This document shows positions 24,963 to 27,980 of a DNA stretch of 27,980 nt, one piece after another. The notes under the pieces are model-generated. The model did no database searches, had not been told where the DNA came from, and saw nothing but the letters and a program-made list of their open reading frames with translations. The stretch spans positions 1 through 27,980 of the forward strand of contig CAZOZX010000018.1 of NCBI GenBank assembly GCA_964584415.1, given 5' to 3'. Source of the DNA: PHAA01 sp964584415 (GTDB taxonomy: Bacteria > Bacillota > Syntrophomonadia > Syntrophomonadales > Syntrophomonadaceae). The translations under genes and the position numbers were made by a program. Positions within the stretch are counted from its first letter, which is position 1; each line of letters begins with the position of its first letter.

Positions 24963-25205
24963 TTAATCTCTTGGGGGTACTTCAGCTGCATCAGTAACCT
25001 TCATTTGCGGCCTTTCTTCTGCTGTTATATCTTTTACCCTGGGTAATTCTTCAGCGTCATTTACTTCCACATCAGGCCGTTCCTCCGCCTCTCTAACCTT
25101 CATATTGGGAAGTTCCTCTACATCCCGCGGATTAACTATCGCCCTTTCTGCTGCCGGGTGTTCCTTTGCCTCCTTTAGTAGATCGGACTCTTCAATTGGT
25201 GTCAT
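24963..25205 (-). CDS. Small acidic protein of five 11-residue repeats, unknown function
   Basis: The start is ATG 25203-25205 with AAAGGA about nine bases upstream; a TTG at 25226 is weaker. The 80 residues are very rich in Glu, Asp, Arg, Pro and Val. From residue 26 to the last residue the protein is exactly five repeats of 11: PRDVEELPNMK, VREAEERPDVE, VNDAEELPRVK, DITAEERPQMK and VTDAAEVPPRD, with the core AEE(R/L)P. No signal peptide, membrane segment or cysteine-based metal site (single Cys only outside the chosen start) is seen. I do not recognise the family. The gene stands alone between terminators. Its 33-base DNA period suggests growth by tandem duplication. Confidence 0.65.
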   Translation of the reverse strand: MTPIEESDLLKEAKEHPAAERAIVNPRDVEELPNMKVREAEERPDVEVNDAEELPRVKDITAEERPQMKVTDAAEVPPRD

Positions 25206-25316
25206 ACCCAAACATCCTTTCTCCAATCAACTGGCTTCCAAAAACCATACTTTACTCCAGTATCACCATGTCCATAGTGTAACCAGCATCTGCTTTTCTT
25301 ATGTGAATGGCTGAAG

Positions 25317-25346
25317 AAAAAAGAAGCGCCTTTTCAGCGCTTTTTT
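25317..25346 (-). terminator. Bidirectional terminator after tRNA-Ser(GGA)
   Basis: AAGCGC (25324-25329) and GCGCTT (25337-25342) form a six-base-pair stem with a 7-base loop. Both strands have T-rich tails: CTTTTTT on minus and TTTT on plus. It terminates the tRNA transcript 11 bases or so beyond the CCA end. Confidence 0.8.
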
Positions 25347-25357
25347 GATCTAATTAA

Positions 25358-25452
25358 TGGCGGAGAGGGCGGGATTCGAACCCGCGAGGCAGTTATTAGC
25401 CGCCTACTCGATTTCCAATCGAGCGCCTTCAGCCAAGCTCAGCCACCTCTCC
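25358..25452 (-). tRNA. tRNA-Ser, anticodon GGA
   Basis: Read on minus it has the acceptor pair GGAGAGG/CCTCTCC, discriminator G and an encoded CCA. The variable arm is long, as expected of class II tRNA-Ser, and the T loop contains GGTTCGAATCC. The anticodon stem CTCGA/TCGAG holds the loop TTGGAAA, giving anticodon GGA. It decodes UCC and UCU. It stands alone with its own promoter and terminator. Confidence 0.97.
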
Positions 25453-25516
25453 ATTATTAAGTTAAATCCTCTGCCGATTGTAAAGTATCAGCGATAGACA
25501 TTTCGGCGACTCCTGT

Positions 25517-25545
25517 ATTTTACCTTAAATAATATCGCCCTGCAA
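25517..25545 (-). promoter_or_regulatory. Promoter for tRNA-Ser(GGA)
   Basis: On minus TTGCAG is followed after 17 bases by TAAAAT, a 5-of-6 -10 box. The start near 25510 gives a 58-base leader before the tRNA. Confidence 0.5.
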
Positions 25546-25600
25546 GTACAGTTGGGGGATGATCTTTCTTATCCTTTATACAATGTTCAGCTCAAAATAG

Positions 25601-25632
25601 AAAAAGAGGTTTTGCAGCAGCAAAACCTCTTT
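25601..25632 (-). terminator. Terminator after the acetate transporter gene
   Basis: GAGGTTTTGC (25606-25615) and GCAAAACCTC (25620-25629) pair exactly, 10 base pairs around a 4-base loop, extendable with AAA/TTT. On minus the tail is TTTTT then C. It ends 62 bases past the transporter stop and also faces plus with a weaker tail. Confidence 0.92.
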
Positions 25633-25694
25633 CCATTTGTATTCAAATTAAAGGAACTAATAAGAAATCGGGAAAAACGAATGATCGCTTTGAG

Positions 25695-26297
25695 TTACTT
25701 AATAATCGACTTACCGGTAGGTATAATGGTCTTACCAAAAGCAGCATTAACCCAGATAGCAGATGCCTGCCATAGACCAAATATTCCGGTTATCAGCAAT
25801 AACCATGCAGCGACGGGTTTATAGGTTGCTGCCAACCATCCACCATCCATCCCAGCTACAATCCCTGCGGCTATAGTTACGGACAAAACGAGCAGACCCA
25901 TAACTGCCGTGGATGTTTTCATATAAACAGGTGTTAAGACTATTAATGCGATAGTTAATACCATCCATGCCCAACCGTCAATTGTTGCATCGAGAGGGAC
26001 TGCCCATTTGAAAACTGCCGCAAAGTATTTGATAAACATTTCAAGTCCACCAGCCAGCATGAAAAAGCCCGAGAAGAACAGAAATACGTTACCTCCAACA
26101 AGCGCGCCTTCTTTAAGTTCGATTAAGCCAACTGTAAACTGGACCAAGGCTCCGCCGAGCAACCAACAACCCATAAGTGGAATTGCCCCAACTTTTACAG
26201 TTCCAGATAAAAGTGCGTAAAAAATAAAACAAGCAATAGCCAAAGCAACCAAACCTGCTGGGGCCGGATTAGCCCATCCACTACCATTTCCTGACAT
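25695..26297 (-). CDS. Acetate uptake transporter, SatP/YaaH (GPR1/FUN34) family
   Basis: This 200-residue membrane protein has the family signature NPAPAGL at 10-16, six hydrophobic helices, and the family segments ALLSGTVKVG, GGNVFLFFSGFFMLAGGLEM and GMDGGWLAATYKPVAAW. SatP proteins move acetate, and in some cases succinate, by proton symport or as a channel. The ATG at 26295-26297 follows AAGGGGG. It is a single-gene transcript with its own promoter and cre box and a 267-base leader. In a fermentative or syntrophic anaerobe it may run as an acetate exporter or take acetate up. The final part (FGKTIIPTGKSIIK) is a soluble tail. Confidence 0.92.
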   Translation of the reverse strand: MSGNGSGWANPAPAGLVALAIACFIFYALLSGTVKVGAIPLMGCWLLGGALVQFTVGLIELKEGALVGGNVFLFFSGFFMLAGGLEMFIKYFAAVFKWAVPLDATIDGWAWMVLTIALIVLTPVYMKTSTAVMGLLVLSVTIAAGIVAGMDGGWLAATYKPVAAWLLLITGIFGLWQASAIWVNAAFGKTIIPTGKSIIK

Positions 26298-26564
26298 CTA
26301 AAATCCCCCTTACGTTTTTTTATTTACACTGTTACCATTGCAAGCTCAAAAGCTAAGGGTTCCCAGGCTATTAATATGTCTAAAGCTATATCTACTGAAA
26401 AAAACTGTGTTTTGATATGTAGGTCGTCCTCAACTTAAAAGCGGTTTCCCTGTATTTCAGGGATAAATAATGAAGGGATTGATCTTGGAATCAGCGTCGA
26501 CTGGAAGAATTTTTCTCGCTCACCACCTCCTATGATTAAGATTTATGAGCTTCTCCTTTCGGAT
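26298..26564 (-). promoter_or_regulatory. Long 5' leader of the acetate transporter gene
   Basis: From the predicted start near 26564 to the ATG at 26297 there are about 267 bases without a credible gene. They contain the hairpin TCCCTG/CAGGGA (26447-26452 with 26458-26463) and two extra SD-like strings (AAAGGAG near 26556 and AGGAGGTG near 26526-26533). There is no terminator. Such a long leader is unusual for a single transporter gene and may carry post-transcriptional control. I see no known riboswitch box. Confidence 0.4.
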
Positions 26565-26570
26565 ATGCTT

Positions 26571-26599
26571 ATTTTATTGGCTAACAAACAGTCCGTCAA
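26571..26599 (-). promoter_or_regulatory. Promoter for the acetate transporter gene
   Basis: On minus TTGACG (5 of 6) and TAAAAT (5 of 6) are separated by exactly 17 bases, predicting a transcript start near 26564. This is the strongest promoter match in the region. Confidence 0.75.
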
Positions 26600-26625
26600 C
26601 AAATTTTTTTCAGTTTGTCCGATTT

Positions 26626-26639
26626 TGTAAACGGTTTCA
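26626..26639. promoter_or_regulatory. Catabolite-responsive element (cre box) for CcpA
   Basis: TGTAAACGGTTTCA matches every position of the cre consensus TGWAANCGNTNWCA. It is centred about 68 bases upstream of the predicted start of the acetate transporter transcript. CcpA sites upstream of the -35 box usually activate, as for ackA and pta in Bacillus. Confidence 0.65.
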
Positions 26640-26683
26640 ACCATATATCCTACTTTAAATAGAAATCAAACTCCCGTCTAACG

Positions 26684-26711
26684 TTGTTTCTGTCTCTAGA
26701 TTGATTATAAT
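26684..26711 (+). promoter_or_regulatory. Promoter-like sequence on plus without a following gene
   Basis: TTGTTT and a perfect TATAAT lie 16 bases apart on plus. No gene follows before the antisense of tRNA-Ser(CGA), though an ATTACC/GGTAAT inverted repeat (26761-26777) lies downstream. In AT-rich sequence such matches arise by chance, so this is only a note. Otherwise 26640-26840 holds nothing I can identify. Confidence 0.2.
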
Positions 26712-26840
26712 ATAAAGCGTAAATTAACTTATAGGCCTTTCCAAAACCATCTTCACCTTTATTACCCAAATGGTAATATAGGTTCCACAAGTTTTGATTC
26801 ATTACCTAAATACTATAAAGATAGGAAATAATCTAATCAA

Positions 26841-26872
26841 TAATAAAAACCGGCCCCTGCCAAGAGGTCGGT
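26841..26872 (-). terminator. Terminator after tRNA-Ser(CGA)
   Basis: On minus ACCGACC and GGGGCCGGT form an interrupted GC-rich stem (26850-26872), followed by TTTTTATTATT. It lies just beyond the tRNA 3' end and ends the tadA-tRNA transcript. Confidence 0.75.
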
Positions 26873-26879
26873 ATAATTC

Positions 26880-26974
26880 TGGCGGAGAGACAGGGATTCG
26901 AACCCTGGAGGCGGGGATTAACCGCCTACTCGATTTCGAGTCGAGCGCCTTCAACCGAGCTCGGCCATCTCTCC
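26880..26974 (-). tRNA. tRNA-Ser, anticodon CGA
   Basis: Acceptor stem GGAGAGA/TCTCTCC, discriminator G and encoded CCA are present on minus, with a long variable arm and GGTTCGAATCC in the T arm. The anticodon loop CTCGAAA sits in the CTCGA/TCGAG stem, giving CGA, which reads UCG. It begins 22 bases after the tadA stop codon, so it is probably cut out of a shared transcript. Confidence 0.97.
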
Positions 26975-26996
26975 AGTATGAGTATAATTGGTTGTT

Positions 26997-27464
26997 TTAA
27001 TATCTTTCTAATTGTTTCTCCCTTAATTGAACAAAGAAGCGCTGTAATAATCTAGTGCATTCCTCGCTCATGACATCAGGGACCACTTCTATCTGATGGT
27101 TCAAACCTGGGTACCTGACTAAATCAATTACCGATCCAGCTGCCCCTGCCTTTGCATCTCGACTGCCATATACCAATCTGTTGATACGGGCATTAACCAT
27201 AGCTCCTGCACACATAGGACATGGTTCCAATGTTGAATATATGGTGACATTCTCAAGGCGCCACTTTCCCAAATAACGGGCCGCTCGTTGTAAAACCAGC
27301 ATTTCCGCATGCGCGGTAGCGTCTTGGTGCTGTTCCTTTTCATTGTGCGCCCGGGCAATAACTTCTTCCCCGCAGACGGCTATCGCCCCAACCGGGATTT
27401 CTCCTGCTTCTAAGGCTTCCTCAGCCAGCACAAGAGCCTGAAGCATATATATGTTGTCCCTCAT
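26997..27464 (-). CDS. tadA: tRNA-specific adenosine deaminase
   Basis: The 155-residue protein has the zinc deaminase motifs HAE (52-54, with Glu54 as the proton carrier) and PCPMC (81-85), and the overall sequence ARINRLVYGSRDAKAGAAGS is typical of TadA. It changes A34 of tRNA-Arg(ACG) to inosine so that it reads CGU, CGC and CGA. The substrate tRNA gene lies about 200 bases upstream on the same strand. ATG 27462-27464 is taken as start, but its ribosome site is weak; ATG 27444-27446 (residue 7) is possible. It lies between tRNA-Arg(CCT) and tRNA-Ser(CGA). Confidence 0.95.
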   Translation of the reverse strand: MRDNIYMLQALVLAEEALEAGEIPVGAIAVCGEEVIARAHNEKEQHQDATAHAEMLVLQRAARYLGKWRLENVTIYSTLEPCPMCAGAMVNARINRLVYGSRDAKAGAAGSVIDLVRYPGLNHQIEVVPDVMSEECTRLLQRFFVQLREKQLERY

Positions 27465-27484
27465 CTAAGGGATTCACCACCAAA

Positions 27485-27561
<77 letters not shown>

Positions 27562-27609
27562 ATGATTGTAATGATAGTGGTAATGACAAAAAATATCTGC
27601 CTATATTAC

Positions 27610-27635
27610 CAAAAGAGGAAAACCTGCGTTTTCCT
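27610..27635 (-). terminator. Terminator-like hairpin after tRNA-Arg(ACG)
   Basis: AGGAAAAC (27616-27623) and GTTTTCCT (27628-27635) are exact complements around a 4-base loop. On minus the tail is CTTTTGG, a rather short T run. It may partly separate the upstream tRNAs from the tRNA-Arg(CCT)-tadA unit. Confidence 0.6.
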
Positions 27636-27665
27636 TTCAGCCATCCATTTACGGATTTAATTGTA

Positions 27666-27742
27666 TGGCGCGCCCTGAGGGATTCGAACCCCCGACCTCC
27701 AGGTTCGTAGCCTGTCACTCTATCCAGCTGAGCTAAGGGCGC
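27666..27742 (-). tRNA. tRNA-Arg, anticodon ACG
   Basis: On minus the acceptor stem is GCGCCCT/AGGGCGC with discriminator G and encoded CCA. The anticodon loop CTACGAA in a CAGG/CCTG stem gives ACG. This is the tRNA whose A34 is turned into inosine by TadA, whose gene lies just downstream. Confidence 0.97.
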
Positions 27743-27768
27743 ATGATTTCGGGTGTCAGATCATTAAA

Positions 27769-27862
27769 TGGCGGAGAGAGAGGGATTCGAACCCTCGATA
27801 CAGTTACTAGCCGTATACTCGCTTAGCAGGCGAGCGCCTTCAGCCTACTCGGCCATCTCTCC
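27769..27862 (-). tRNA. tRNA-Ser, anticodon GCT
   Basis: On minus the acceptor GGAGAGA/TCTCTCC, discriminator G, encoded CCA and a long variable arm identify tRNA-Ser. The loop CTGCTAA between CTCGC and GCGAG gives anticodon GCT, which reads AGC and AGU. It lies 26 bases upstream of tRNA-Arg(ACG). Confidence 0.97.
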
Positions 27863-27873
27863 ATAAATATCAC

Positions 27874-27963
27874 TGGCGGAGGAGGTGGGATTCGAACCCA
27901 CGGAACCCGCAAAGGTTCAACGGTTTTCAAGACCGCCTCCTTCAACCGCTCGGACACCCCTCC
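27874..27963 (-). tRNA. tRNA-Ser, anticodon TGA
   Basis: On minus the acceptor GGAGGGG pairs with CTCCTCC (one G-T), with discriminator G and encoded CCA. It has a long variable arm and the T arm contains GGGTTCGAATCCC. The loop CTTGAAA gives anticodon TGA, reading UCA and neighbours. It is 11 bases upstream of tRNA-Ser(GCT) and near the window edge. Confidence 0.96.
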
Positions 27964-27980
27964 ACTAGAAGGATACACTG

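Noticed and set aside
25552..25824. Plus-strand open frame overlapping the acetate transporter end
   Set aside because: It covers the terminator and the opposite strand of a well-supported gene and has no family features.
26491..26523. Ten-codon leader peptide (GTG start) in the acetate transporter leader
   Set aside because: AGGAGG is only two bases from the GTG, too close for good initiation, and there is no attenuator for it to act on.
26794..27000. Plus-strand open frame across tRNA-Ser(CGA)
   Set aside because: It is the antisense of a clear tRNA gene and has no ribosome site.

Overview
This window looks like chromosomal core sequence from an anaerobic, probably spore-forming Gram-positive of the Clostridia type (Syntrophomonadaceae or Peptococcaceae would fit). 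That is inferred from the clustering of rpmE, rho, glpX, small transaldolase, a Spo0F-like regulator, pyrG, an RpoE-delta-like gene and argS, from the strong GGAGG-type ribosome sites, and from frequent TTG and GTG starts. The species cannot be named from the sequence alone. Nearly everything is on the minus strand; only two protein genes (17081-18786) are on plus.

Layout, in window order. 1-16811 is housekeeping: ribosomal protein L31 (cut by the edge), a YhaM-type exoribonuclease, an unassigned radical SAM protein, a LysM/M23 wall hydrolase, Rho, class II fructose bisphosphatase, small transaldolase, a Spo0F-like receiver, an unusual alanine racemase homologue beside a FemAB-type transferase, CTP synthase, an UPF0173 metallohydrolase, a tiny HARE-HTH protein, ArgRS, a YycJ-type metallo-beta-lactamase protein and GlnRS. 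17081-18786 holds a small zinc-ribbon membrane protein and a solitary vWA protein.

18864-24521 is the most interesting part. It is a probable six-gene operon read on minus: a leader RNA with several hairpins and a textbook intrinsic terminator, then an Ig-like surface protein with a C-terminal anchor, a FecCD permease, an ATPase, a lipoprotein binding protein, a short TiaS-like protein of unknown job, and a secreted SwmB/copper-amine-oxidase-N stalk protein, closed by a strong terminator. I read it as a leader-controlled uptake system for a metal complex, corrinoid, heme or similar ligand. The leader matches no riboswitch class I can recognise by eye, and a loop in it can pair with the 3' arm of the terminator.

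24542-27963 contains a small acidic protein made of five exact-length 11-residue repeats, an acetate transporter with a good promoter and a perfect catabolite-responsive (cre) box upstream, and an RNA processing area: six tRNAs (Ser GGA, CGA, GCT, UGA; Arg CCU, ACG) around tadA, whose product modifies tRNA-Arg(ACG).

No CRISPR array, intact insertion sequence or prophage was seen. All functions are from reading motifs by eye; no database search was possible.
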